DNA from: Candidatus Zixiibacteriota bacterium
Lineage (GTDB): Bacteria; Zixibacteria; MSB-5A5; GN15; PGXB01
Length of the DNA stretch: 33,442 bases
Assembly: GCA_040753495.1 (NCBI GenBank)
Contig: JBFMEF010000169.1
Coordinates: 1 to 33,442, forward strand
Direction of reading: 5' to 3'
Under the pieces are notes generated by a model. It was not told the origin of the DNA. It saw nothing but the letters and a program-made list of their open reading frames with translations, and ran no database searches. Positions 16,018-24,278 of the stretch are shown here, one piece after another; within the stretch, counting starts at the first letter, position 1; each line of letters opens with the position of its first letter. Made by a program: the position numbers and the translations under genes.

Positions 16018-16256
16018 GGAGTTGCTTATGAGACATTCAGGACTGTTGGGCTGAAGTGCGCAATAAAAACGAAAAAAAGATGGGAGCCGGACTATATCTT
16101 AGGGTGCGGGACTTAAAGAATTTCTTTAACCCGGGGGAGTTATCGGAGTGGACGAAAGGCAATACAGTATAGGGCATTAGAGTATTGAGTTTTTCAGCGA
16201 GGTCTTAGCTGTTGCCATAAAAGCAATTAAGTCGGAGAGAAATAGAAAATTTTTGC
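16018..16256. other. Non-coding part of the divergent peptidase/mraZ control region
   Basis: With the flanking promoter and operator sites this is part of a 425-base gap between the peptidase ATG (15915) and the mraZ GTG (16341), the largest in the window. It is AT-richer than the genes, has no plausible coding frame and no tRNA-like fold. The one marked structure is the palindrome at 16113-16129, listed separately. Confidence 0.6.
16113..16129. repeat. 17-base palindrome in the divergent control region
   Basis: TTAAAGAA and TTCTTTAA are perfect 8-base arms around a single T. GGG just before and CCC just after could lengthen the stem, with a two-base bulge. No T-run follows, so it does not look like a terminator; an operator for a dimeric regulator is more likely. 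Confidence 0.5.
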
Positions 16257-16284
16257 TTGACATATATCTAAAATTTCGCATCTT
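16257..16284 (+). promoter_or_regulatory. Likely promoter of the dcw cluster
   Basis: A perfect TTGACA at 16257-16262 is followed after 16 bases by CATCTT (16279-16284), a 3/6 match to the -10 consensus. The upstream stretch is AT-rich. The weak -10 runs straight into the MraZ-type repeats, a layout that would let MraZ block or modulate initiation. The leader to the GTG at 16341 would be about 50 bases. Confidence 0.45.
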
Positions 16285-16285
16285 G

Positions 16286-16320
16286 GGGGAAATTTTGGTG
16301 TACTGTGGTAGGAAGTGGGA
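16286..16320 (+). promoter_or_regulatory. MraZ operator: TGG-type pentamers at 10-base spacing
   Basis: Pentamers GGGGA (16286), TGGTG (16296), TGGTA (16306) and TGGGA (16316) begin exactly 10 bases apart, each separated by five bases; GGTGG at 16326 keeps the register but merges with the ribosome binding site. The E. coli MraZ operator is a set of TGGGN direct repeats with five-base spacers upstream of mraZ. The match in layout, and in sequence for three of the units, supports autoregulation of the dcw cluster here. Confidence 0.65.
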
Positions 16321-16340
16321 ATTAAGGTGGAGGAAATCCG

Positions 16341-16808
16341 GTGGATGGCTTCTTTGGTCAATTCAATGTGGTGATGGACGAGAAGGGGAGAATCTCTCTT
16401 CCTTCGCGTTTGCGGCCATCGGTACAGACCGGAGAGACGGAGCCGGATTCATTTATACTGACCAAGGGACTGGATAACTGTCTCGCCTTATATCCCTATA
16501 AGCAATGGGAGCTGATTCAGCGACGGCTGGATACAGTTAGTTTTACCCGAAGAGATTTTAGATTTTTTACCCGCCTGCTTCACTCCATGGCCGTCCAGGT
16601 TTCTTTGGATCGTCAGGGAAGGCTCTTAATCCCTTCACACCTTCAGAAGGAAGCCTCACTCAAGAGGGACGTTCTTGTCATAGGGGCTTACCGCTGGGTC
16701 GAGTTTTGGGACCCTGAAATCCATAGGAATTATGTAGCCGGATATGGCCAGAGTTATGAAGAGGTAGCCGAAAAGCTCTTTGACATTGACGACCGGCAGC
16801 AGGAATGA
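16341..16808 (+). CDS. mraZ: Transcriptional regulator MraZ
   Basis: A 155-residue protein, close to the usual 143-155, with two AbrB/SpoVT-like swapped-hairpin domains. The first shows FNVVMDEKGRISLPSRLR (residues 8-25), the second VQVSLDRQGRLLIPSHLQ (about 84-101); the D-x-K/Q-G-R core of each is the conserved signature. MraZ forms ring-shaped oligomers that bind repeated TGGGN boxes and regulates its own dcw cluster. The GTG start has GGAGG seven bases upstream, and matching repeats lie at 16286-16320, so autoregulation is well supported. rsmH begins 29 bases before its stop. Confidence 0.96.
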   Translation: MDGFFGQFNVVMDEKGRISLPSRLRPSVQTGETEPDSFILTKGLDNCLALYPYKQWELIQRRLDTVSFTRRDFRFFTRLLHSMAVQVSLDRQGRLLIPSHLQKEASLKRDVLVIGAYRWVEFWDPEIHRNYVAGYGQSYEEVAEKLFDIDDRQQE

Positions 16809-17730
16809 ATTTTTTCATCGCCCGGTTTTGGCTGATGAGGCGGTGAACTTACTTCTCACTCGCCCCGATGGCATCTATGTTGATTTGACTTGTGGCGGGG
16901 GAGGACACCTGCGATTGCTGGCGGAGCGGCTGCAACCGTCGGCCGTCATTCTCGGCATTGACCGCGACCCCGAGGCGCTTTTAGCCGCCCGGGAAAATCT
17001 GAAATCTCTTTCACTGAAAATAGAATTAAAAAATTCAACCTTTGGACGTTTGGACGAACTGCTCGCCATGGTCGGCATCAAAGAAGTTGACGGTATCCTG
17101 ATCGATTTGGGGCTTTCCTCTCATCAGATTGATACCGCCGGCCGCGGATTTTCTTTTATGAAAGATGGACCGCTGGATATGAGGATGGATTCCCGAGCCA
17201 ATTTGACCGCGGCGGGAGTGGTCAACGAATATTCTGAAGCGAGATTAGCCAATATTTTCCGGGAATATGGCGAGGAGAGACGGGCGGCGCGGCTTGCCCG
17301 CGTCGTTCATGAGGCGCGCGCCAGGCAGAAGATTATGACCACTCTCCAGCTGGTGGCAATCCTCAAGCCGCATCTGCCTCCCCGGGATATGAATGCTTCC
17401 CTGGCGCGGCTCTTTCAGGCTTTGCGAATAGAGGTCAATCGGGAACTGGAGGAGCTCGAAACAGTTCTTCCCAAAATGCTTCGGGCACTTCGCTCCGGAG
17501 GGCGCGCCGTGGTGATTTCCTATCACTCGCTGGAGGATAGAAGAGTCAAGCGCTTTTTCGCCCAGGAATCCCGCGACTGCCTCTGCCCGCCTCGGATTCC
17601 GGTCTGCGTATGCGGTCATAAAGCGACTGTCCGGCTGCTCACCAGGAAAGCGGTAAAACCGTCAAGTGAAGAAATCAGCGTAAACCGTCGCGCCCAGTCG
17701 GCCCGTCTCCGCGCCGTGGAGAAACTATAG
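16780..17730 (+). CDS. rsmH: 16S rRNA m4C1402 methyltransferase
   Basis: About 316 residues, typical for RsmH (MraW), which N4-methylates C1402 of 16S rRNA using S-adenosylmethionine. Motifs are FHRPVLADEAV near the start, the SAM-binding YVDLTCGGGGHLRLL, DRDPEALLAA, DGILIDLGLSSHQID, GRGFSFMKDGPLDMRMD, LARLFQALRIEVNREL and VVISYHSLEDRRVKRFF. The start is uncertain: there is no in-frame ATG before the HRPVL motif. TTG at 16780 or 16786 both lie within mraZ and neither has a clear ribosome binding site, so translation probably depends on mraZ. ftsL starts four bases after the stop. Confidence 0.95.
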   Translation: MTLTTGSRNEFFHRPVLADEAVNLLLTRPDGIYVDLTCGGGGHLRLLAERLQPSAVILGIDRDPEALLAARENLKSLSLKIELKNSTFGRLDELLAMVGIKEVDGILIDLGLSSHQIDTAGRGFSFMKDGPLDMRMDSRANLTAAGVVNEYSEARLANIFREYGEERRAARLARVVHEARARQKIMTTLQLVAILKPHLPPRDMNASLARLFQALRIEVNRELEELETVLPKMLRALRSGGRAVVISYHSLEDRRVKRFFAQESRDCLCPPRIPVCVCGHKATVRLLTRKAVKPSSEEISVNRRAQSARLRAVEKL

Positions 17731-17734
17731 CGAT

Positions 17735-18199
17735 ATGGACTATTCCGTTACCAGATATCAGGCGACCGGCCGTTTCAGCAAGTCTTTCGCGAAACGTCTC
17801 ATCGCCTCCCGGGCCGTGGTGCCGGCGCTTTCATTGACGCTTCTTATGATTTTCGCCTGCCTGCATATCTGGCAGCGCAACTACGTTCTTTCTCTGGAAA
17901 GAGAAAACGGTTTGCTTGAAAATGAAACCGGTCGGCTCAACGACCTCATCAAGAAGACTTCCAGCGAAATAACCGAGCTGTCCCGAGTTTCCCGTATTGA
18001 GCCTTTGGCTGCGGAGAAACTGGGACTGCAGAGAACCAACGCCGAGAACATTTTTACAATAGTTATAGAAAAGCCTCAGGAAAAGAGGGAAGGAATCGAC
18101 AATGTGCTCTTTACTCTTCAAAATCTTGCCGAACATCTTCCCATTGTTACTGAAAGCAAGGCGGAAACATTGAAAATCTTCGACAGCAATGACCACTGA
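17735..18199 (+). CDS. ftsL: FtsL-like divisome protein
   Basis: A 154-residue bitopic protein with a basic cytoplasmic N-terminus (about 27 residues), one transmembrane helix near 28-48, then a periplasmic region rich in Glu, Leu and Asn with heptad-like spacing (YVLSLERENGLLENETGRL onward), as expected for a coiled coil. FtsL pairs with FtsB and FtsQ to regulate FtsW-FtsI. Sequence conservation in this family is low; the call rests on topology, the leucine-rich coil, the EPLAAEKLGLQ segment that resembles the conserved end of FtsL/FtsB proteins, and its place between rsmH and ftsI. It is longer than E. coli FtsL (121). ftsI overlaps its 3' end by 11 bases. Confidence 0.85.
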   Translation: MDYSVTRYQATGRFSKSFAKRLIASRAVVPALSLTLLMIFACLHIWQRNYVLSLERENGLLENETGRLNDLIKKTSSEITELSRVSRIEPLAAEKLGLQRTNAENIFTIVIEKPQEKREGIDNVLFTLQNLAEHLPIVTESKAETLKIFDSNDH

Positions 18200-20330
18200 G
18201 TTCAGGAAACCCCGGCTTATTCTCTTTTGCCTTTTGGCAACGGTCGTTTTTGGATTGTTAGTTTTTCGGCTGGTCAAAATTCAGTTAGTTTATGGCGATA
18301 ACTACAGCGAGATTGCCCTTCGCCAGAGCACCGGACGCCGCGAGATACCGGCGCCGCGGGGAGTTATCTACGACCGTTTTGGACGGGAACTGGCAATCAA
18401 TGTCCAGAAATACTCGCTTTTTGCTCATGCCGAGAATACCACTGAGATAAACCGTATTCATACCTATCTTGAATCCCTTCTGGGAAAACCGCGGAGTCAT
18501 TCCCGCCGGACTTATTCTCTTGAGCCGAAAAAATTCGCCTGGCTGGAGAGACGGTTTCCTGACTCGCTAGCCAAACAGGTTGAAAAAGATACGGTGCGCG
18601 GTCTTTATATAGACCCCTGTATCGGCCGCAGCTATCCTTATCTGGGCGTCGGCAAACAGTTGCTGGGGTGGACCAATATTGACGGCAAGGGGGTTGCCGG
18701 TATGGAGTTCAGTTTTGATACCCTGCTTGCCGGTCGCCCCGGCTACTCCGAATACCTTCGGGACGGGCAGCGCAACACCTATCGGCTGCGGCATCTGTCG
18801 CAGATTCCGCCGGTGCCGGGGAAATCGATTACTCTGACCGTTGACTGGAATCTGCAGGAAATAGTTGAGGATGAACTGAAAAAAGGGGTTGAGAAGTACC
18901 AGGCGCTGGAAGGAAATGCGCTGTTTATCGATTGTCATACCGGTGAGATTCTTGCCGCGGCCGATTTTGTCGCCAGCGGCAAGAATGATGCCGTCAAACT
19001 GCGCGCCATCAGCAACAGGTTTGAGCCCGGTTCCGTGTTCAAAGTCTTCACCGCTGCGGCGCTTCTGGATGAGAACCTGGTTGACCTTTCCGAGCGAATC
19101 AATTGCGAAAACGGCGTCTGGAAAGTGAATGGGCGGCTTCTGCGCGACGACAAGAAGCATGGGCTTCTCAATCTGCGGGAAATTATCGAACGCTCCAGCA
19201 ATATCGGTACCGCTAAACTGGCGCTGCGTCTGGGCGCCGACCGGCTATACGAAACCGCCCGCCGATTCGGTTTCGGTCAAAGATATTATGTGGGACTGCC
19301 CGGCGAAGAAGCTGGCGTTATCAATCATCCGCAACGGGCGCCGGGGCAGAAAATAGAGACAAGCAAAAAGAAAAAGCCGAAACCGGCGGAATACAATATT
19401 GCCGCTCTCTCTATCGGGCATTCAATTTCTGTAACGGCGCTGCAACTTGCCAATGCCGTCGCCGCTATCGCCAACGGCGGAACTCTTTACCGCCCCAAAA
19501 TCATCAAGGCGATTACTACTCACGACGGCAAGATTCTTGAGCAGGCGGAAATTGAAAAAATCGCTACCGTGATGAAAGCCTCCAGCGCCGAGATACTCCG
19601 CTCCTATATGAAGGGCGTGGTCGATACCGGAACCGCCCGACCGGTCAAATCGGAAATCGTTACTATCGCCGGCAAAACCGGAACGGCCGAGGTGGTAGAC
19701 ACTATCTCGGGCGGCTACAAGAAAAACAAGTTTGTCGCCTCCTTTCTCGGCTTCTTCCCGTACGAATCCCCCCGCGTCGCCGGAGTAGTGATTTTACACG
19801 AACCGGAACCGATTCATTATGGAGGGTACACTGCCGGACCGATTTTTAAACAGATCGCGGAGCGGTATTCTAATACCCGAATCGAGCAGTTTAAGCCTGA
19901 CAACAAAATCATTGCGGCGCCATCTGCGCCGGAGTTCCAGTCTATACCGGATTTTGTGGGACACGAGGTCACCCAGGCGTTGAGCTTGGCAAAAAAACGG
20001 GGTCTGGAACTGGTTATGAATGCGACCCGCGGGGTAATTGCCTGGCAGTTTCCTCCTGCCGGTCGGAAAATCGCCGGCGGAGGAAAAGTGGCGGTGGGAG
20101 TAGAGTGTCATGACGCTGATTCTCTGGTGATGGCTGATTTGACCGGTCTAAACCTGCGAACGGCGGTCTCTTTTCTGGACTTCCTGGGGTATGAATATGA
20201 TATCGAAGGAGATGGAATGGTGGTGCGGCATGAGCCGCCTCCGGGAGAAATCCTGTCGGACAGCACCCGCTTTCTCCTGATTTGCGGCAAGGGAATAATG
20301 GATGCGGATTCTACTGAAAAATCTAATTAA
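18189..20330 (+). CDS. ftsI: Septal class B penicillin-binding protein with two PASTA domains
   Basis: A 713-residue septal transpeptidase. One N-terminal helix (about 9-28) precedes the non-penicillin-binding module, with RREIPAPRGVIYDRFGRELA (about 50-69). The transpeptidase motifs are complete: Ser282-x-x-Lys285 in EPGSVFKVF, Ser336-Ser337-Asn338 as SxN, and Lys496-Thr-Gly in AGKTGTAEVV. After residue 580 come two PASTA-like repeats, IPDFVGHEVTQALSLAKKRG (about 585-639) and MADLTGLNLRTAVSFLDFLG (about 644-704), each ending before a PPxG-type segment. E. coli FtsI is 588 residues and has no PASTA; this arrangement is closer to PBP2x or SpoVD. The ATG overlaps ftsL by 11 bases, and murE overlaps the 3' end by 29. 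Confidence 0.95.
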   Translation: MTTEFRKPRLILFCLLATVVFGLLVFRLVKIQLVYGDNYSEIALRQSTGRREIPAPRGVIYDRFGRELAINVQKYSLFAHAENTTEINRIHTYLESLLGKPRSHSRRTYSLEPKKFAWLERRFPDSLAKQVEKDTVRGLYIDPCIGRSYPYLGVGKQLLGWTNIDGKGVAGMEFSFDTLLAGRPGYSEYLRDGQRNTYRLRHLSQIPPVPGKSITLTVDWNLQEIVEDELKKGVEKYQALEGNALFIDCHTGEILAAADFVASGKNDAVKLRAISNRFEPGSVFKVFTAAALLDENLVDLSERINCENGVWKVNGRLLRDDKKHGLLNLREIIERSSNIGTAKLALRLGADRLYETARRFGFGQRYYVGLPGEEAGVINHPQRAPGQKIETSKKKKPKPAEYNIAALSIGHSISVTALQLANAVAAIANGGTLYRPKIIKAITTHDGKILEQAEIEKIATVMKASSAEILRSYMKGVVDTGTARPVKSEIVTIAGKTGTAEVVDTISGGYKKNKFVASFLGFFPYESPRVAGVVILHEPEPIHYGGYTAGPIFKQIAERYSNTRIEQFKPDNKIIAAPSAPEFQSIPDFVGHEVTQALSLAKKRGLELVMNATRGVIAWQFPPAGRKIAGGGKVAVGVECHDADSLVMADLTGLNLRTAVSFLDFLGYEYDIEGDGMVVRHEPPPGEILSDSTRFLLICGKGIMDADSTEKSN

Positions 20331-21768
20331 GTCGGTTCGCGAAGTGCAACTGCTCGGTCGGGATGATATCGTTATCAGCGGTATTGAGTACGACTCCCGA
20401 AGAGTTCAGCCCGGGATGCTCTTTGCGGCAGTCCCGGGGTTCAAGTCCGATGGCCGCAAATTCATCGAGCAGGCTATCGCCAGCGGCGCCGTTGCCGTCC
20501 TCTCCGATTCGCCTGTCAATCTTCAGATACCGGTACTGGTTGCCGCATCTGTTCGCCAAGCCCTGTCGGATATCGCCGCCGCATTCTACGGCTTTCCCGG
20601 ACATCAGCTGGAGTCTGTCGGGACGACCGGCACCAACGGCAAGAGCACATCGGTGGCGGCTATCCGGCATATCCTGGAAAAAGCCGGTAAGAAGACCGGT
20701 ATGATAAATTCCCTGACCTACGATACCGGTTTGCGGCAATACAAAGCGGACCGGACCACTCCTGAGTCGCTTGATATGCAGCGGTATCTGTATGAGATGA
20801 AGGAAGCCGGATGCACCCATGCCTCACTGGAGGTCTCTTCACACGCACTGGTGCTTCATCGCGTTGAAAATATCGATTTCAAGGTTGGCCTCTACACCAA
20901 TTTCAGCCGCGACCACCTTGATTTTCATAACACGATGGAAGAATACCTGGCGGCAAAAAAGTTATTCTTGAAGAAACTGAGGGGAGAGAATAAGGTCGTG
21001 GTTATCAATCGGGATGTTCCGGAATATGTCGCTTTTATTCCTGATGCCGAATGCCGGGTAATAACCTACTCGGCGGCGGGAGAAAAGGCCGACATTTTGA
21101 TTCATGATGCGAACCTTACGGCAAATCATTCTACTTTCGAATTGCTGATGCCGTCCGGTACCGCTAAAATTTCGACCCGTCTATTAGGACGGTACAACCT
21201 TGCCAATATGGCGGGTGCCGCCGCGGCGGCGTTTGCGCTGGGCATTCCGACGGCAACGATTGCAGCAGCCCTGGAGACTCTGGAGCCGGTACCGGGACGG
21301 TTCCGCCCAATTATCGCCGGACAGCCTTTCTCCATTCTGGTCGATTATGCGCATACTCCCGACGCCATCGAGCGCCTCTGTCTTTCCGCCCGGGAAATAA
21401 CGCGCGGCCGCTTGATAATCCTCTTTGGTTGCGGCGGCGACCGGGACAAAGGGAAACGACCGATAATGGGCAAAGCGGCAACACGGCATTCCGACTTTGC
21501 CGTGGTGACTTCCGATAATCCCCGCACCGAAGACCCGATGAAAATCATTGAGGATATTCTTCCCGGCTTGAACGGCGACAATTACGTGGTTGTGCCGGAC
21601 CGACGGGAAGCAATTCGGAAAGTTGTCAAGATGGCGCAGCCAGGCGATACCATTCTTCTCGCCGGCAAAGGAGCCGAAGACTATCAGGAAATTGGCGCGC
21701 AGAAATTTCCTTATGATGATACCACGGAGGCAACCGCCGCTCTGGCGGAAATAGGATTCAAGGGATGA
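20302..21768 (+). CDS. murE: UDP-MurNAc-tripeptide synthetase (meso-DAP adding)
   Basis: A 488-residue Mur ligase that adds the third amino acid to UDP-MurNAc-L-Ala-D-Glu in the cytosol. The N-terminal UMP-binding domain has EYDSRRVQPGMLFAAVPG (29-46), the ATP P-loop is GTTGTNGKST (107-116), followed by TTPESLDMQ and LEVSSHAL, then TNFSRDHLDFH, and the C-terminal domain holds VDYAHTPDAIERL and GCGGDRDKGKRP. DNPR at 405-408 is the signature for meso-diaminopimelate as substrate; lysine-adding enzymes differ there. This predicts a Gram-negative-type peptidoglycan. The ATG lies 29 bases inside ftsI; murF begins seven bases after the stop. Confidence 0.97.
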   Translation: MRILLKNLIKSVREVQLLGRDDIVISGIEYDSRRVQPGMLFAAVPGFKSDGRKFIEQAIASGAVAVLSDSPVNLQIPVLVAASVRQALSDIAAAFYGFPGHQLESVGTTGTNGKSTSVAAIRHILEKAGKKTGMINSLTYDTGLRQYKADRTTPESLDMQRYLYEMKEAGCTHASLEVSSHALVLHRVENIDFKVGLYTNFSRDHLDFHNTMEEYLAAKKLFLKKLRGENKVVVINRDVPEYVAFIPDAECRVITYSAAGEKADILIHDANLTANHSTFELLMPSGTAKISTRLLGRYNLANMAGAAAAAFALGIPTATIAAALETLEPVPGRFRPIIAGQPFSILVDYAHTPDAIERLCLSAREITRGRLIILFGCGGDRDKGKRPIMGKAATRHSDFAVVTSDNPRTEDPMKIIEDILPGLNGDNYVVVPDRREAIRKVVKMAQPGDTILLAGKGAEDYQEIGAQKFPYDDTTEATAALAEIGFKG

Positions 21769-21775
21769 TTGACGG

Positions 21776-23188
21776 GTGATTAGTTTGGACTACAAGACAC
21801 TGGCACAGGAAGTGCAGGGAGAGCTGATGAATGGCAAATTCGGCGCGGCCCATTTCCGCGGTGTTGCCATTGACAGTCGCGCCGTGGCGGAAAGGCAGTT
21901 ATTTATTGCCATCCGGGGGACACGGGATGACGGACATAATTATATTCGGAATATTATGAATATTCCGGGAGTAGGGCTGCTCGTCCGCCGCGGATATGAA
22001 GCCCTTCCTGAAATTTACAACGATATACCGGTCGTGGCGGTTGAAGATACTCATCGGGCTATGATAGAGCTGGCTCGCGGCTACCGCCGCCGCCTGAAGT
22101 GCTTTGTCATTGCCGTGACCGGCTCCAACGGCAAAACGACGACTAAAGAATTTGTCTATGCGATGATTGCCTCCCGCTTCAAGAGCAGTTACCGCTCACA
22201 GGGGAATCTGAACAATCTGTACGGTCTGCCGCTGGCGATTTTTGCCATGCCGTCGGACACGAAATATGCGGTTTTCGAATTGGGGATTTCGCTGCCAAAG
22301 GAGATGACCGGGCTGGCGGCAATTGCCGAGCCGGACCTGGCGCTTATAACCAACGTGGGACCGACTCATCTGGAAACGCTCGGCACGGTGGAGAATGTCG
22401 CCGCCGCCAAATTTGAGCTGGTTGATTTTATGAGCGATGACAAACCGGTTGTATTGAACGCCGATTCTGAGCCGGTAATGCAGGCGGCATCAAAGAGAAA
22501 ACGGAAATTTATCACCTACGGCATAAAGAATCAGGCCGATTTCATGGCGCGACCGGCCGGAATTTCGGAGGATGGTTTTCCTCTGGTCGAGATTGAGCGG
22601 CATCTCATTAAAGTCCCTCTCTTCGGAGAGCACCAGGCATATAATCTTCTCGCCGGATACGCTGTCTCCAGAGTCCTCGGCATCGAAATTTCACCTGCCG
22701 ACCTCGACCGGATAGATTACCGTTTTGCTCCCTATCGTGGTGAAATCGAGAGTATCAACGGCGTGACTATTATATCCGACTGTTACAATGCCAATCCGGT
22801 TTCGATGAAATCAGGTCTCCGCTCCTTTCACCATTATATGAGCCATCCGACTCTGGCAAAGCGCCGTTCTGTTGTTATCGTCGGCGACATGCTGGAATTG
22901 GGGGAGAAATCAGCGCAATATCATACCGAAATCGGCCGGCTGCTCGGGACATTGAAATTTGACCTGGCGCTTGCCGTGGGACCGCAGTCTCGGGAAATCG
23001 TCTCCGGGGCGATAGAGGCCGGTTTTAACAAAGAAAATATCATTCATTTTGAAAAAACCGAACAGGCGGGAGATTTTCTGATAGACAATGTCAGGAGGGG
23101 AGACATTGTCTATTTGAAAGCCTCCCGCGGTATCGGACTGGAAAAGTTGATAACCCTTCTTAAGGGAAGCGCCTTTCGGCAGAACTGA
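21776..23188 (+). CDS. murF: UDP-MurNAc-tripeptide-D-Ala-D-Ala ligase
   Basis: A 470-residue Mur ligase that attaches D-Ala-D-Ala to complete the UDP-MurNAc-pentapeptide. Visible motifs are VAIDSRAVAERQLFIAIRG (about 30-48), P-loop VTGSNGKTTTKEF (114-126), SQGNLNNLYGLPLAIF, FELGISLPKEM, TNVGPTHLETLG, and ISDCYNANPVSMKSGL, where the DCYNANP block is diagnostic for MurF. The GTG at 21776 follows murE by seven bases; mraY follows by one. D-Ala-D-Ala ligase (ddl) is not in the window and must be encoded elsewhere. Confidence 0.97.
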   Translation: MISLDYKTLAQEVQGELMNGKFGAAHFRGVAIDSRAVAERQLFIAIRGTRDDGHNYIRNIMNIPGVGLLVRRGYEALPEIYNDIPVVAVEDTHRAMIELARGYRRRLKCFVIAVTGSNGKTTTKEFVYAMIASRFKSSYRSQGNLNNLYGLPLAIFAMPSDTKYAVFELGISLPKEMTGLAAIAEPDLALITNVGPTHLETLGTVENVAAAKFELVDFMSDDKPVVLNADSEPVMQAASKRKRKFITYGIKNQADFMARPAGISEDGFPLVEIERHLIKVPLFGEHQAYNLLAGYAVSRVLGIEISPADLDRIDYRFAPYRGEIESINGVTIISDCYNANPVSMKSGLRSFHHYMSHPTLAKRRSVVIVGDMLELGEKSAQYHTEIGRLLGTLKFDLALAVGPQSREIVSGAIEAGFNKENIIHFEKTEQAGDFLIDNVRRGDIVYLKASRGIGLEKLITLLKGSAFRQN

Positions 23189-23189
23189 T

Positions 23190-24278
23190 ATGCTCTACTT
23201 CTTATTCACTAGCCTGGTCGGGTATGTTTCGGGATTCAATCTCTTCCGATATATCACCTTCCGCACCGCCGCCGCTACCATCACCGCCATTCTGATTACG
23301 CTCTTTCTCGGTCCCTACTTCATCCGTCTTTTGCGGAAATTCCAGATTAAAGAGAAAATCCGCACCGACGGACCGCAGACACATCTGGCGAAGGAAGGAA
23401 CGCCGACCATGGGGGGAATAATCATTCTGACCGCCATCATCATTCCGACCGTCCTCTGGGCCGACATGACCAATTACTTCATCCTTATGATTCTCCTTAC
23501 GACTTTCTGGCTGGGCTTAATCGGCTTCATGGATGATTATCTCAAGGCGGTAAAACATCAGCCGAAAGGGATGGTGGCGCGCAAGAAACTGATTGGACAG
23601 TTATCGCTAGGGCTTGTCTTTGGACTGGTGCTGACCTTTCTTCCCCCCAATCCCAGTTTTGACGGCACCACCGGCATACCGTTTCTGAAAAATTATATTC
23701 TGAATCTGGGGATACTTTATATCCCTTTTGTGGCGCTGGTCATTACCGGGTTTTCCAATGGCGTGAATCTGTCGGACGGACTTGATGGCCTGGCGATCGG
23801 CCTTTCCGGTATCTGCTTTGTGGCGTTTACCGGACTGACTTATGTAACCGGGCGCGCCGACTTCTCCAATTATCTTCAGATTGAATATATACCGGGCGCG
23901 GGGGAGATGGCGGTTTATTGCGGCGCGGCATTGGGCGCGGCGATAGGCTTTCTCTGGTTTAATTCTCATCCGGCCGAGGTTTTTATGGGGGACACCGGCG
24001 CCCTGGCGCTGGGAGGAGCGCTGGGAGCGATCGCGGTTCTGATTAAGAAAGAGCTGATACTGGTGATTGTCGGCGGGGTCTTTGTAATAGAGGCACTGTC
24101 GGTTGTAATACAGGTTTTATCATATCGATATAGAGGCGGTAAGAGAGTTTTCAAGATGGCGCCGTTGCATCATCATTTCGAATTGCTCGGATGGCCCGAA
24201 TCGAAAGTGGTCATTCGTTTCTGGATTATAGGCGCCCTCTTTGCCCTTTTAACACTTTCGACGTTGAAAATCAGATGA
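23190..24278 (+). CDS. mraY: Phospho-MurNAc-pentapeptide transferase (lipid I synthase)
   Basis: A 362-residue polytopic enzyme that moves phospho-MurNAc-pentapeptide from UDP to undecaprenyl phosphate. About ten helices are visible. Cytosolic-loop motifs include DGPQTHLAKEGTPTMGG near 61-77, GFMDDYLK with the Asp115-Asp116 pair, NLSDGLDGLAIG at 193-204, HPAEVFMGDTGALALGG, and MAPLHHHFELLGW with His327-329, part of the active-site histidine loop. Length matches the usual 360. It starts one base after the murF stop, and murD starts within its stop (ATGA). Confidence 0.97.
   Translation: MLYFLFTSLVGYVSGFNLFRYITFRTAAATITAILITLFLGPYFIRLLRKFQIKEKIRTDGPQTHLAKEGTPTMGGIIILTAIIIPTVLWADMTNYFILMILLTTFWLGLIGFMDDYLKAVKHQPKGMVARKKLIGQLSLGLVFGLVLTFLPPNPSFDGTTGIPFLKNYILNLGILYIPFVALVITGFSNGVNLSDGLDGLAIGLSGICFVAFTGLTYVTGRADFSNYLQIEYIPGAGEMAVYCGAALGAAIGFLWFNSHPAEVFMGDTGALALGGALGAIAVLIKKELILVIVGGVFVIEALSVVIQVLSYRYRGGKRVFKMAPLHHHFELLGWPESKVVIRFWIIGALFALLTLSTLKIR

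Noticed and set aside
24191-24274. Possible 28-residue extension of MurD
   Set aside because: This stretch is the conserved 3' end of mraY read out of frame; the ATGA at 24275 is the typical coupled start.
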